Assembly: GCA_902789675.1 (NCBI GenBank)
Contig: CADAPG010000004.1
Coordinates: forward strand, 1-50,246
Direction: 5' to 3'
Origin: an uncultured Eubacteriales bacterium
GTDB taxonomy: Bacteria > Bacillota > Clostridia > Christensenellales > CAG-138
DNA length: 50,246 bases
Position 1 is the stretch's first letter, and every line of letters starts with the position of its first letter. Below, piece by piece: positions 9,663 through 17,899 of the stretch. Below the pieces are notes generated by a model. That model searched no databases, was not told where the DNA came from, and was given only the letters and a program-made list of their open reading frames with translations. The position numbers were made by a program, and so were the translations under genes.

Positions 9663-11492
9663 GTGCAAACAGCCGCACCCACACGCGCCATGAAGCGGCG
9701 CATTCGGCTCAATAAGCTGAAAACGTTTTTCTCAAAACCGCAAAATATCATCCTTTTGGTGCTAGGCATTATTCTGACCTTCACCACCGTCGCGCCGATC
9801 ATCGCGATCGTCCGGGATACGATCCTGATCCATCCGGGCACGATCGACGCGCATCTGACCGGCGAGTCGGAAGGATATACGCTCGTCAACTATATCGATC
9901 TGTTCACCTCGGGACTTGCCAAACAAAACCTGTGGACGCCGCTTTTGAACACGGTGCTTTTGTCCACCATTTCCTGCGTGGTATCGATCGTTTTCGGCGG
10001 ACTCTTTGCGTTTTTGGTTACCAGAACCAATCTCAAGTTTCGGAAATATTTAAGCTCCATCTTCATCTTTCCGTACATCATGCCGCAGTGGACACTGGCA
10101 ATCGTCTGGAAGAACCTCTTCTACTCGAACGCCGTCACGCATACCTCGGACGGTCTTCTGGCCTCGGTATTCCACCTTCAGATGCCCGGCTGGTGGTGTC
10201 AGGGTCTGTTCCCCTCCGCGATGGTGCTCGGTCTGCACTACGCGCCGTTTGCGTACATCCTGATCGGCGGCATCTTCCGCAATATGGACGCGAACCTGGA
10301 GGAGGCGGCAACGATCCTCGATACGCCGCGCTGGAAGACGATGTTCCGCATCACGCTCCCGATGATCAAGCCCGCGATCCTGTCGACGGTACTGCTGGTC
10401 TTCGGCAGCGCGATGGGCAGCTATCCTGTCCCGCACTATCTGAACCTTGAAACGCTGTCCACGAAGTACATTTCGCTGAACAGCAAATATACCGGTGAAG
10501 CGAGTATCCTTGCGATCATCATGATGATCTTCGGCATCGCGATCCTGCTCGCCAACCAGCTCACCCTGAAGAGCCGCAAGAGTTATACGACTGTTACCGG
10601 CAAATCGGGACAGATCTCCCGGTTCAATCTCGGCAAGCTGGGCAAGTACGTGATCGGAGTGATCTTCATCGTCATCACGTTCTTCACGAGCATCTACCCC
10701 ATCATCTCGTTCGCGTTTGAAACGTTCCTGCCGAACCCGGGCGATTACAGCTTCCTGTACACCGGAAACGTGCAGAATCTGACGGCCAAGTGGTGGCTCA
10801 CCGCCGAAAACGTCACCGAGAACGGCATGTACGGTCAGCAGGGCATGCTGTACAACAGCACGATCTGGCATGCCTACGGCGGCACGCTGCTCGTCTCCTT
10901 CGCCTGCGCGCTGACCGCCGGCACGATCGGTACGCTGATCGGCTACGCGGTAAGCAAGAACCGCAGATCGAAGTGGGCGAACTACGTCAACAACATGGCG
11001 TTCCTGCCGTACCTGATGCCTTCCATCGCGGTCGGCGTCGCGTTCTTCATTCTGTTCTCGAACAAGTACGTCAATCTCTACAACACCTACTGGCTGCTGA
11101 TCATCGTCGGTACCGTCAAGTACATCCCGTTCGCCAGCCGCGCGTCGCTGAACTCCATGCTGCAGCTGTCGGGCGAGATCGAAGAAGCAGCGATCATTCA
11201 GGACATTCCGTGGTTCAAGCGCATGTTCCGCATCATCGTGCCGATCCAGAAATCCTCGATCATCAGCGGATTTATGCTGCCGTTTATGACGTGTCTTCGT
11301 GAATTGTCCCTGTTCATGCTTCTCTGTACGCAGGGCTACATCCTCTCCACGACGCTGGACTATTTCGATGAAATGGGTCTGTACGCGTTCTCAAGCGGTA
11401 TCAACCTGATCCTGGTCGTCACGATCCTGATCTGCAACACAGTCGTCAACAAACTCACCGGCGCAAGCCTGGATGAAGGCATCGGAGGTTAA
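9663..11492 (+). CDS. ABC transporter permease, two fused halves
   Basis: A 609-residue membrane protein made of two homologous six-helix permease domains, as in FbpB, AfuB or ThiP. Each half has its own ATPase-coupling EAA loop: EEAATILDTPRWKTMFRITL in the first and EEAAIIQDIPWFKRMFRIIV in the second. The start is GTG 9663, with GGGAGG 5 bases before it; there is no nearby ATG with a site. It pairs with the lipoprotein upstream and the ATPase that begins 4 bases after its stop. The second periplasmic loop is long, about 390-470 in the protein. Confidence 0.85.
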   Translation: MQTAAPTRAMKRRIRLNKLKTFFSKPQNIILLVLGIILTFTTVAPIIAIVRDTILIHPGTIDAHLTGESEGYTLVNYIDLFTSGLAKQNLWTPLLNTVLLSTISCVVSIVFGGLFAFLVTRTNLKFRKYLSSIFIFPYIMPQWTLAIVWKNLFYSNAVTHTSDGLLASVFHLQMPGWWCQGLFPSAMVLGLHYAPFAYILIGGIFRNMDANLEEAATILDTPRWKTMFRITLPMIKPAILSTVLLVFGSAMGSYPVPHYLNLETLSTKYISLNSKYTGEASILAIIMMIFGIAILLANQLTLKSRKSYTTVTGKSGQISRFNLGKLGKYVIGVIFIVITFFTSIYPIISFAFETFLPNPGDYSFLYTGNVQNLTAKWWLTAENVTENGMYGQQGMLYNSTIWHAYGGTLLVSFACALTAGTIGTLIGYAVSKNRRSKWANYVNNMAFLPYLMPSIAVGVAFFILFSNKYVNLYNTYWLLIIVGTVKYIPFASRASLNSMLQLSGEIEEAAIIQDIPWFKRMFRIIVPIQKSSIISGFMLPFMTCLRELSLFMLLCTQGYILSTTLDYFDEMGLYAFSSGINLILVVTILICNTVVNKLTGASLDEGIGG

Positions 11493-11496
11493 TGAT

Positions 11497-13134
11497 ATGC
11501 CTAAAATCGTATTGGAAAACATCACGAAGCGTTGGAAGAAGTTCTACGCTGTCGAAAATCTGAATCTCGTTATCGAGGACAATGCGTTCGTCACGCTGCT
11601 CGGTCCGTCGGGCTGCGGCAAAACGACGACGCTCCGCATGATCGCGGGTCTCGAAACGCCCACGGAAGGCCGCATCACGATCGGTGACAGAGTTGTGTTT
11701 GACAGCGCTGCGGGCATCAACGTCCCCGCCAACAAGCGCAAGGTCGGCTTCCTGTTCCAGAACTATGCGCTGTGGCCCAACATGACCGTGTACGACAACA
11801 TCGCATTCGGTCTCAAGAACATCAACGAGCCGAAGGAAACCTTCGACTATGACGCGAAGAACGCGGCGCATCTTGCCGAGATCCTGAAGGATCCGAAGGG
11901 CGTTGCGGACGTCATCAACGACTGCCGCGACAAGAACGGCGTCGTCGACAAGAAAAAGGCGTACATCAAGCTGATCGACAGTTATTCGATCTCCATGATG
12001 ACCGCAAAGACGCTGCTCGGCTACAATTTGCAGGAGGATCAGAGCAAGGCGCAGCAGATCGCGGACGGTCTCAAAACGAAGCTCAACAACGCGATCGCCG
12101 CGCATAAGGCAAAGGGTGAGGAGCTCGATAAGGACTTCCGCGTGCTGAAAGACGGCGAACCGATCGTCGTAAAGCGCAAGCTCTGCAAGGAAGAGATCGA
12201 CCTCGCGGTCCGCAGAGTGTCCCGTATCGTCAAGATCGGCATGTTTATGGATCGCTACCCCGCGGAGCTGTCCGGCGGTCAGCAGCAGCGTGTCGCAATC
12301 GCAAGAACGCTTGCGCCGGAACCGAGCGTGCTCTTCATGGATGAGCCGCTTTCGAACCTCGACGCAAAGCTGCGTCTTGAGATGCGTTACGAGCTGCAGC
12401 GTCTGCACGTGGAAACCGGCAGCACCTTTGTCTACGTCACGCATGACCAAATGGAAGCAATGACGCTGGCAACCTCGATCTGCCTGATCAACAACGGCGT
12501 GCTCCAGCAGTACGAACCGCCGCTCACCGTCTATAACCGTCCGAACAATCTGTTTGTCGCGGACTTTGTCGGCAACCCGTCGATCAACTTCATTGAGACG
12601 CACGGCGAACAGAAGCAGGAGTACGGCAGCATTTCGCTGAAACTGCTCGGCGACAATCACGTGACGTTCCATCCGAACGAGCCGATCTCGATCGCGGAAT
12701 GGAACCGTGCGCGCGACGAGTCGATCGAAGCCGAAGCCGCGCGCCGCGCCGAGCTTGCAAAGCAGAAGGGCTATGTGGAAAAGGGCAACAAGGACGAGGT
12801 CTTCCGCTACAACATCGCCCGCGTCGAAGAGGTCGATACCTCCATCGAAGACGCGCCGGTCATCCGTGACGGCGATTTCGTGCTCGGCGTTCGTCCCGAA
12901 TTCATCCGCCTTGCGAACGACGGCATCGAAGGCGAGATCTACGGTGCGATGCCCACCGGTATGGAATCCACGCTGAAGATCCGCACCGGCGAATTCCTGC
13001 TGACCAGCGTCGTGTTCGGCGACACGCTCTATGCGATCGGCAGCAGCACGCACATTCACTTCGTCGGCACTTCGATCATGCTGTTCGACCGCAAGTCCGG
13101 TCGCTATGTCACGTCCGGCAGCATAGAGATCTGA
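11497..13134 (+). CDS. ABC transporter ATPase with large helical-domain insertion
   Basis: A 545-residue ATPase, against about 350-370 for MalK/FbpC relatives. Walker A GPSGCGKTT is at 36-44, the Q-loop Gln at 88, the signature LSGGQQQR at 258, Walker B VLFMDEP at 278-284 and the switch His at 316. In MalK the Q-loop and signature are about 50 residues apart; here they are 170 apart, so about 118 extra residues sit at roughly 113-235 in the region that contacts the permease. The C-terminal TOBE-like part (from about 365) also has extra charged sequence. ATG 11497 is chosen over 11473 because GGAGG precedes it by 8 bases. Substrate unknown. Confidence 0.85.
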   Translation: MPKIVLENITKRWKKFYAVENLNLVIEDNAFVTLLGPSGCGKTTTLRMIAGLETPTEGRITIGDRVVFDSAAGINVPANKRKVGFLFQNYALWPNMTVYDNIAFGLKNINEPKETFDYDAKNAAHLAEILKDPKGVADVINDCRDKNGVVDKKKAYIKLIDSYSISMMTAKTLLGYNLQEDQSKAQQIADGLKTKLNNAIAAHKAKGEELDKDFRVLKDGEPIVVKRKLCKEEIDLAVRRVSRIVKIGMFMDRYPAELSGGQQQRVAIARTLAPEPSVLFMDEPLSNLDAKLRLEMRYELQRLHVETGSTFVYVTHDQMEAMTLATSICLINNGVLQQYEPPLTVYNRPNNLFVADFVGNPSINFIETHGEQKQEYGSISLKLLGDNHVTFHPNEPISIAEWNRARDESIEAEAARRAELAKQKGYVEKGNKDEVFRYNIARVEEVDTSIEDAPVIRDGDFVLGVRPEFIRLANDGIEGEIYGAMPTGMESTLKIRTGEFLLTSVVFGDTLYAIGSSTHIHFVGTSIMLFDRKSGRYVTSGSIEI

Positions 13135-13149
13135 CATTCCCCGGCAACA

Positions 13150-13182
13150 AGCGCAGTCGATTACCCGACTGCGCTTTTCTTT
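13150..13182 (+). terminator. Intrinsic terminator of ABC importer operon
   Basis: A perfect 10-bp stem (AGCGCAGTCG at 13150-13159 with CGACTGCGCT at 13166-13175), a six-base loop, then TTTTCTTT. Confidence 0.9.
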
Positions 13183-13188
13183 GCAATC

Positions 13189-13217
13189 AAAAACGCGGAG
13201 TCCATGCGGACTCCGCG
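13189..13217 (-). terminator. Intrinsic terminator of radical SAM operon
   Basis: A perfect 10-bp stem (13194-13203 with 13208-13217) with a four-base loop, followed on the minus strand by TTTTT (13193-13189). It ends the minus-strand operon and stands back to back with the importer terminator. Confidence 0.85.
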
Positions 13218-13292
13218 CAGGATCTGACGAAATGCAGCCGTCGTCAAGAATGTCTTTCCGTCTGTTTTTTCCGCGCCGCTGCCTGCTGCGGA

Positions 13293-14357
13293 TCAATCCT
13301 CCGCGAACTCCGTCCGGCGGATCGACGTCAGGGAAAGCGGGCTTTTCAGAACGACGGGCGAACCGCAGTACCGGCAGCTCGGTTCCTCGATGTTCACCTT
13401 CGCCCCGCAGTTCGGACATTCGATCATGTTCAGCCCCTCATGCAGGCTGAACACCCGCCGATCGCTTTCATGTCGCAGCGCAACATTCCACCAGCCGGTT
13501 TCCGAAGACAGCTTCGATCCCTCTGCCGATACGATGCGCAGCTGCACATCCGCTGAGATCAGGCGTCCCTGCGCCGTCTCCCTGACCTGCCGGTTCCGGA
13601 AATCGAGTACGTCATAGTCGGTAACGCGCTGCACCGAAGCGTCTCCATCCGTGTAGAAGTACCGGTTCAGCTCTGCGGAAAGCCCGTTGTGATATGCCTT
13701 CAGAGACAGCCCTGCAGCGGAGAGAGCCCGAAGAAACGTCTGCAGCGAGGTGTTCTGCCGCTGCTGTTTCTCCTGTTCCTTCTGCCGGACCACAAGCCTG
13801 CTGCGGATAAACTGCAGCGTAAGGAAGGCGGCAAGCCCGAGAAGAAGTCCGATCGCAGCGCCTTTCACATAGTCCATGAAAAACGCGGTCCGGCTTGCGC
13901 AGACGGTGATCGGCATGCAGACCGCGATCCCGACGACAACGCAGAGCAGAAACCACAGCGCGTTCTTCGCGGATCTGCCGACGACGGAGTCGGCATGGTC
14001 GCGCTCCCCCGCCTTCCGATCGGCATACTCCATATTTCCCGGCGCGCCGCAGTACGGACAGCCCTCCGAAAAATCGTCCCGGTCGGCAGTTCCCCCGCAC
14101 GCCGGACACTGCAGCAGTCCGTCCTTTGTTTCCGGATAGACGAAGGAATACAGGATCCCCGGGTTGAATTCCGTTTCCTGCAAAACGCATTTTCCCCCGG
14201 CAAAGTATTTCTTGTCCAGGATCACGCCGTTTTCCACGTCGTCGCAATTCACGCCGTCGCTGCTTCTGCGCTTCGTGACCCCGTTGTCATAATACTCCGT
14301 AATGATGCGGATCCGCTGCCGCTGCAGACGCTTTTTATGCAAGCTCTCGTATACCAT
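13293..14357 (-). CDS. Membrane protein with two zinc ribbons, possible Tim44-like domain
   Basis: A 354-residue protein. A first zinc ribbon has Cys84, Cys87, Cys100 and Cys103; a second near the C-terminus has CPNC and CRYC pairs about 14 residues apart. Two membrane segments lie near 135-155 and 165-187, followed by a charged Gln/Glu-rich stretch (about 190-203) and a domain at about 205-305 whose pattern resembles Tim44-like domains of bacterial zinc-ribbon 'transport' proteins. That last likeness is from memory and uncertain. It is the final gene of the radical SAM operon, 17 bases after the Asn-tailed protein. Function unknown; a membrane-bound binding partner or exporter accessory would fit. 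Confidence 0.7.
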   Translation of the reverse strand: MVYESLHKKRLQRQRIRIITEYYDNGVTKRRSSDGVNCDDVENGVILDKKYFAGGKCVLQETEFNPGILYSFVYPETKDGLLQCPACGGTADRDDFSEGCPYCGAPGNMEYADRKAGERDHADSVVGRSAKNALWFLLCVVVGIAVCMPITVCASRTAFFMDYVKGAAIGLLLGLAAFLTLQFIRSRLVVRQKEQEKQQRQNTSLQTFLRALSAAGLSLKAYHNGLSAELNRYFYTDGDASVQRVTDYDVLDFRNRQVRETAQGRLISADVQLRIVSAEGSKLSSETGWWNVALRHESDRRVFSLHEGLNMIECPNCGAKVNIEEPSCRYCGSPVVLKSPLSLTSIRRTEFAED

Positions 14358-14374
14358 GCCTGCAGGCTCTCCGT

Positions 14375-14764
14375 TCAGTGATTGTTATTGTTGTTATTAT
14401 TGTTGTTATTGTTGTTATTGCCGCTGCTGCCGCCGGAGTATCCGCCGCCGGAGGAGCTTCTCTGCGACGCCAGATAGGATGCGGAGTACGTCACATTGAA
14501 GCGGGTTGCATCCATCGTCACCGCATTGACCTTTCCGCCCTGACTGTTGAACGGCATCGTGAAGACCATGGGCTCGGTCTCTCCTTCAAAGGTCAGTTTG
14601 AGCGAGTTGTCGGGGAACGCCTCCGCAAGCCTCAGCTTGCCGGACGCGAACGACTCGAACAGGTTCGCCTCCGTTTCCTCCGAGATCATGCAGTACTGTC
14701 TGAGCTGCTGTAACCCCGCAAGCGTCATGATATCGTTGTACGTCCTTGGAATCATCGTTTTCAT
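14375..14764 (-). CDS. Asn-tailed small protein, candidate radical SAM substrate
   Basis: A 129-residue protein that I do not recognise. The start ATG 14764 overlaps the radical SAM stop (ATGA 14761-14764); a second ATG lies at 14755. Residues 1-95 look like a compact domain with one Cys (25). From about 100 the chain is Ser/Gly-rich with one Tyr, then 13 consecutive Asn and a final His. The Asn run uses 6 AAT and 7 AAC codons in mixed order. A folded leader plus low-complexity tail, coupled to a SPASM-type enzyme, is the layout of ribosomally made modified peptides. With no Cys in the tail, thioether chemistry is unlikely there. The substrate role is inferred from position. Confidence 0.65.
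   Translation of the reverse strand: MKTMIPRTYNDIMTLAGLQQLRQYCMISEETEANLFESFASGKLRLAEAFPDNSLKLTFEGETEPMVFTMPFNSQGGKVNAVTMDATRFNVTYSASYLASQRSSSGGGYSGGSSGNNNNNNNNNNNNNH
14381..14419. repeat. Trinucleotide tract coding for 13 Asn
   Basis: Thirteen ATT/GTT triplets on the plus strand (AAT/AAC on the coding strand) in irregular order, at the 3' end of the small protein gene. Length changes by slippage would stay in frame. Confidence 0.9.
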
Positions 14765-16503
14765 CGTTGAAGCATCTCCTCGTTCAGATAGTAAAATTCT
14801 AAGTTCGGAAACGGCAGATCCATCGCCTGAATGTGATAGAACGCGTTGTTTTTCTGTTTGGCATAATGAATATCCCGCAGCGCGCCGGTCGTGAAGAACA
14901 CATTGTTTGCCGCAGTGCGGGAAAGCGAAAGCCCGTACCGCCGGAAGAAATGCGTCAGATCCACCGCGTCGTAGCCGGGAATCGCGGAAGGCTGCTCCTC
15001 CGCAACCTGTTTGTAAATCAGCTCGGTCGCAATATGCCGCTGCTTTTCGCGGTTCTCGTCGCCGTAAACGATCATGTCGCCGGTCAGCAGCTGGATGAAC
15101 AGCATATTGTTCTCCGGATACGAACTGCACTTCTCCAGCAGTCCGTGCCGCACATGCAGGGTCACGCGGCTTTCCGGCGTCATAAAGGTGAACGTGCGGT
15201 CCTTTTTGATGATCTGCGGCGCAAGCGGAAAGCGATTGCCGTCGATCTCCAGAACGAACGCGGTTTCGTCGTACACCGCGCGAAGGTCCGGATCGCTGTC
15301 GATGATGTGCCGGAGCGCCGGGATCCCGTTCGGGATGCGCGGCAATGCAAAGTCCGGGATCCGTTCGGGATGCATCTCAACGACATAATCCAGAACGTGC
15401 TCGCGGTTCAGCGGATCGGGCGTCACGCCCCAGACCGGATACAGCGCCTGCTGCAGACCGCAGGTGTAGCTCTTCGGCGAAGCGTTGACGCGCTTGACGA
15501 ACGGGCAGCCCGTCTTGCAGACGGACAGGTATCCGCACGCCGCGCAGTCCTCCGAAAACCCGCAGCCGTGATGGATCTCCGCGATCTTCCGCTTTGCCGT
15601 TTCCATGATCTCCGTCATCGAAGATTCATAGATGTTGCCGTAATAGAATTCGGGATGGTTCTGTCCGCGCACGCAGGAATATATGTCGCCGTTCCGCTCC
15701 AGCAGGAAGAATTTCTCCCCGCAGTTCATACAGTTCGTGCAGTAATCCGGACCGAATTCCGCGAACCATTTGGTGTTCAGCGCTTCCTCCAGCTCGGTCC
15801 CCGCAAAAGCCTCCCGGATCGCGTGATAAAAACGAAGCTGTTCCTCGTCCGAAAGCGGATGCAGAAGCTCGTTCGTGTCCGAATCGAAGCCGACCATGAA
15901 GTTGAAATCCGTCATATCGAGACAGGTGTTCCGATGCAGGAACCAGATGTCTTCGATCAGCTCGTCCATGCGGTCCAGATGCTCGCGGAAGATCGTTGCC
16001 GAGACTTTTTTGCGGTTCGGAATCTCCTGAAGCAGCGAAACGTTCCGGAGGATACGATCCAGCGTATCCCTGCCGTCCTTTGTCACGCGGTACGCGCGAT
16101 GCAGCGAAAGCGGCAGATCGATGCTCCCGGAGATCGATACGTTGTAATCGCGGATCGTTTCGATGTGCCGGTCCAGTTCGAACAGGTTCGTCTTGATGTG
16201 CGGCGTACCGAGGCGGAACCCCGCGCCGGACAGATAGCTTCCGTTCGTATCGTAATACGCGGCAATATACGCGACGACCGCACGGAAATCCTCCTTCGAA
16301 AGCGTCGTCACCTCACCGCCGTGCAGCGAGATGTTGAACGGCATAACGCCCTCGCTGCGGCATTTATCGACGGCGTATGCAAGCGTCTCCAGCGGCGTAT
16401 GTTCCGTTGCGATCGCCTTCGTGCCGCCGCCCAGATAACAGTAGCGGCACTGCATATTGCATGCCATCGTCGGCACGTACAACAGATGAATGAATCGTTC
16501 CAT
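14761..16503 (-). CDS. Radical SAM/SPASM peptide- or protein-modifying enzyme
   Basis: A 580-residue enzyme. The radical SAM cluster motif is CNMQCRYC with Cys15, Cys19 and Cys22, followed by SLHGGEVT (59-66), the GGEP-like SAM-binding element. A SPASM-type region with ten Cys spans 255-348 (CTNCMNC, Cys277, Cys314, Cys320, Cys323, Cys329, Cys333, Cys348), which should bind auxiliary Fe-S clusters. About 200 C-terminal residues (380-580) form an extra region I do not recognise. SPASM enzymes modify ribosomal peptides (PqqE, sactipeptide and ranthipeptide enzymes) or sulfatases. No sulfatase is nearby; the coupled next gene is the Asn-tailed protein, the likely substrate. It starts 21 bases after the LRR gene. 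Confidence 0.85.
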   Translation of the reverse strand: MERFIHLLYVPTMACNMQCRYCYLGGGTKAIATEHTPLETLAYAVDKCRSEGVMPFNISLHGGEVTTLSKEDFRAVVAYIAAYYDTNGSYLSGAGFRLGTPHIKTNLFELDRHIETIRDYNVSISGSIDLPLSLHRAYRVTKDGRDTLDRILRNVSLLQEIPNRKKVSATIFREHLDRMDELIEDIWFLHRNTCLDMTDFNFMVGFDSDTNELLHPLSDEEQLRFYHAIREAFAGTELEEALNTKWFAEFGPDYCTNCMNCGEKFFLLERNGDIYSCVRGQNHPEFYYGNIYESSMTEIMETAKRKIAEIHHGCGFSEDCAACGYLSVCKTGCPFVKRVNASPKSYTCGLQQALYPVWGVTPDPLNREHVLDYVVEMHPERIPDFALPRIPNGIPALRHIIDSDPDLRAVYDETAFVLEIDGNRFPLAPQIIKKDRTFTFMTPESRVTLHVRHGLLEKCSSYPENNMLFIQLLTGDMIVYGDENREKQRHIATELIYKQVAEEQPSAIPGYDAVDLTHFFRRYGLSLSRTAANNVFFTTGALRDIHYAKQKNNAFYHIQAMDLPFPNLEFYYLNEEMLQR

Positions 16504-16524
16504 CGTCTTTCCGCTCCCTGCAGA

Positions 16525-17721
16525 TCAATAATACTCGATCTCTCCGTATGTATCCTTGAACGCCTTTTCTCCGACAGATGCGTTTCTCGGGATGCGGATC
16601 GACTCCATTCTCCCGCACTCGCGGAACGCGGACGGACCGATCGAACGCACCGACGCCGGCACATAGACGCGCGTTAAGGAAATACATCCGCGGAACGCGG
16701 ACTGACCGATCTCACGGACAGAACCCGGAATGTCGATCTTCTCCAGCGATCTGCATCCGCGGAACGCGGACGCGCCGATGGTGTCCAGCGAACGCGGCAA
16801 GGCGACCGTCTTCAATGCGGAACATCCGTCGAACGCGTGTCCGCCGATCCGCATCACACCCTCTGGGATCTCGATCGCGCTCAGGCTGCTGCAACCGTTG
16901 AAGGTATCGCCGCTGATCTCGGTGATTCCCGACGGCAATGTGATCTCTTTCAGTCTGACGCAGTCCAGGAACGCCCCGCCGCCGATTCGCGTTACGCTCT
17001 GCGGGATGTCGATCTCGGACAGCCTGCTGCAGCCGCTGAAGGTATCGCCGCGGATCTCGGTCAGCTTCGAAGGAAGCCGGATCGCGCAGAAATCCATGTT
17101 GATGAACGTCTTTCCGCGGATTTCATTGACCGGAAGCCCGTTGTGCGTTTCGGGCACGACGATCGTATCCTCGCTGCTGAGGCCGATGCTGCAGTAGCGA
17201 ACAGAATACCCGCCCATGTTGTTTCTCTCATAGATGAACCGCGGTTTTGCAAACAGGACGCAGCAAACGATCAGAACGATCACCGGCAATGCGAAGACCG
17301 CGATCAAAGAAAACAGTCCGTTCTTCGTTCCGCTGACCTGGCTTGCAAGGATGTTGTCAATCGGATCCATCGGCCGTTTCTTGACTTCCTTGACCAGATA
17401 ACCGTACACGCTCATGCGTGACAGGATGATCGCATACGCGACGGTTGCAGCCGAAAAGATCAGAAAATTCAGGAAAAAGGTCTCGTGATACAGGCAAAGG
17501 TGTACGATATCCAGAAACAGGATCAAGCTGTACGCAAAGCAGATCAGAAGCCGCAGCAGCAGGATCTTGTTTGTGATATTGGTTTTGATTTTGTTCTCCG
17601 TAAGAAACGCCTGAATATACTCCTTCAGATATGCATCCGCGTTCTTGTTCGTGACGGGTCTGAAGATCTGCGCTTTCTTTTCGATACTGACCGGATTTGC
17701 ATGGATCGGATTTCGGCTCAC
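16525..17721 (-). CDS. Membrane-anchored BspA-like leucine-rich repeat protein
   Basis: A 398-residue protein, first gene of the radical SAM operon. The start is GTG 17721, preceded by AGGGGGG 6 bases upstream; the longer frame to 17847 covers the promoter and is rejected. Three membrane segments lie at about 50-75, 80-105 and 145-168. The remaining C-terminal part has about seven LRR_5 units of 23 residues with the pattern I-P-x-S-V-x-x-I-G-x-x-A-F-x-x-C, as in BspA-family surface proteins. These repeats usually bind proteins. With an odd number of helices the repeats are probably outside the cell. It may act as receptor or display partner for the modified product; that role is speculative. 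Confidence 0.8.
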   Translation of the reverse strand: MSRNPIHANPVSIEKKAQIFRPVTNKNADAYLKEYIQAFLTENKIKTNITNKILLLRLLICFAYSLILFLDIVHLCLYHETFFLNFLIFSAATVAYAIILSRMSVYGYLVKEVKKRPMDPIDNILASQVSGTKNGLFSLIAVFALPVIVLIVCCVLFAKPRFIYERNNMGGYSVRYCSIGLSSEDTIVVPETHNGLPVNEIRGKTFINMDFCAIRLPSKLTEIRGDTFSGCSRLSEIDIPQSVTRIGGGAFLDCVRLKEITLPSGITEISGDTFNGCSSLSAIEIPEGVMRIGGHAFDGCSALKTVALPRSLDTIGASAFRGCRSLEKIDIPGSVREIGQSAFRGCISLTRVYVPASVRSIGPSAFRECGRMESIRIPRNASVGEKAFKDTYGEIEYY

Positions 17722-17746
17722 TTGAATCCCCCCTAACGTTACCGGT

Positions 17747-17775
17747 ATCATACCATAACGGGGTTCGTCTGACAA
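17747..17775 (-). promoter_or_regulatory. Promoter of radical SAM operon
   Basis: On the minus strand TTGTCA (17770-17775) and TATGAT (17747-17752) are 17 bases apart, 25 bases before the GTG start. An 11-bp palindrome (GGTAT-G-ATACC, 17744-17754) overlaps the -10 box and could be an operator. Confidence 0.7.
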
Positions 17776-17841
17776 GGATAAAAACGACACAATTTCCGTC
17801 CGGCGCAGCTCGATCGCCGCGATTCGATGCGTTTGCAAGGG

Positions 17842-17870
17842 TTGCAAAAGACGGCGGAATCGTGTATCAT
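17842..17870 (+). promoter_or_regulatory. Promoter of DUF1295/alcohol dehydrogenase operon
   Basis: TTGCAA (17842-17847) and TATCAT (17865-17870) with a 17-base spacer. It is divergent from the radical SAM operon promoter, about 67 bases away. Confidence 0.6.
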
Positions 17871-17899
17871 ATTATACAATGAGGTATGGGGGAAACGAT

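Noticed and set aside
11455..13419. Minus-strand open frame of 654 codons
   Set aside because: It lies opposite the ABC ATPase, has no ribosome site or family pattern, and crosses two terminators.
14381..14419. Asn tract as an assembly or sequencing error
   Set aside because: The triplets are irregular (AAT and AAC mixed) and the frame is kept through to a stop just before the next gene, so it looks genuine.
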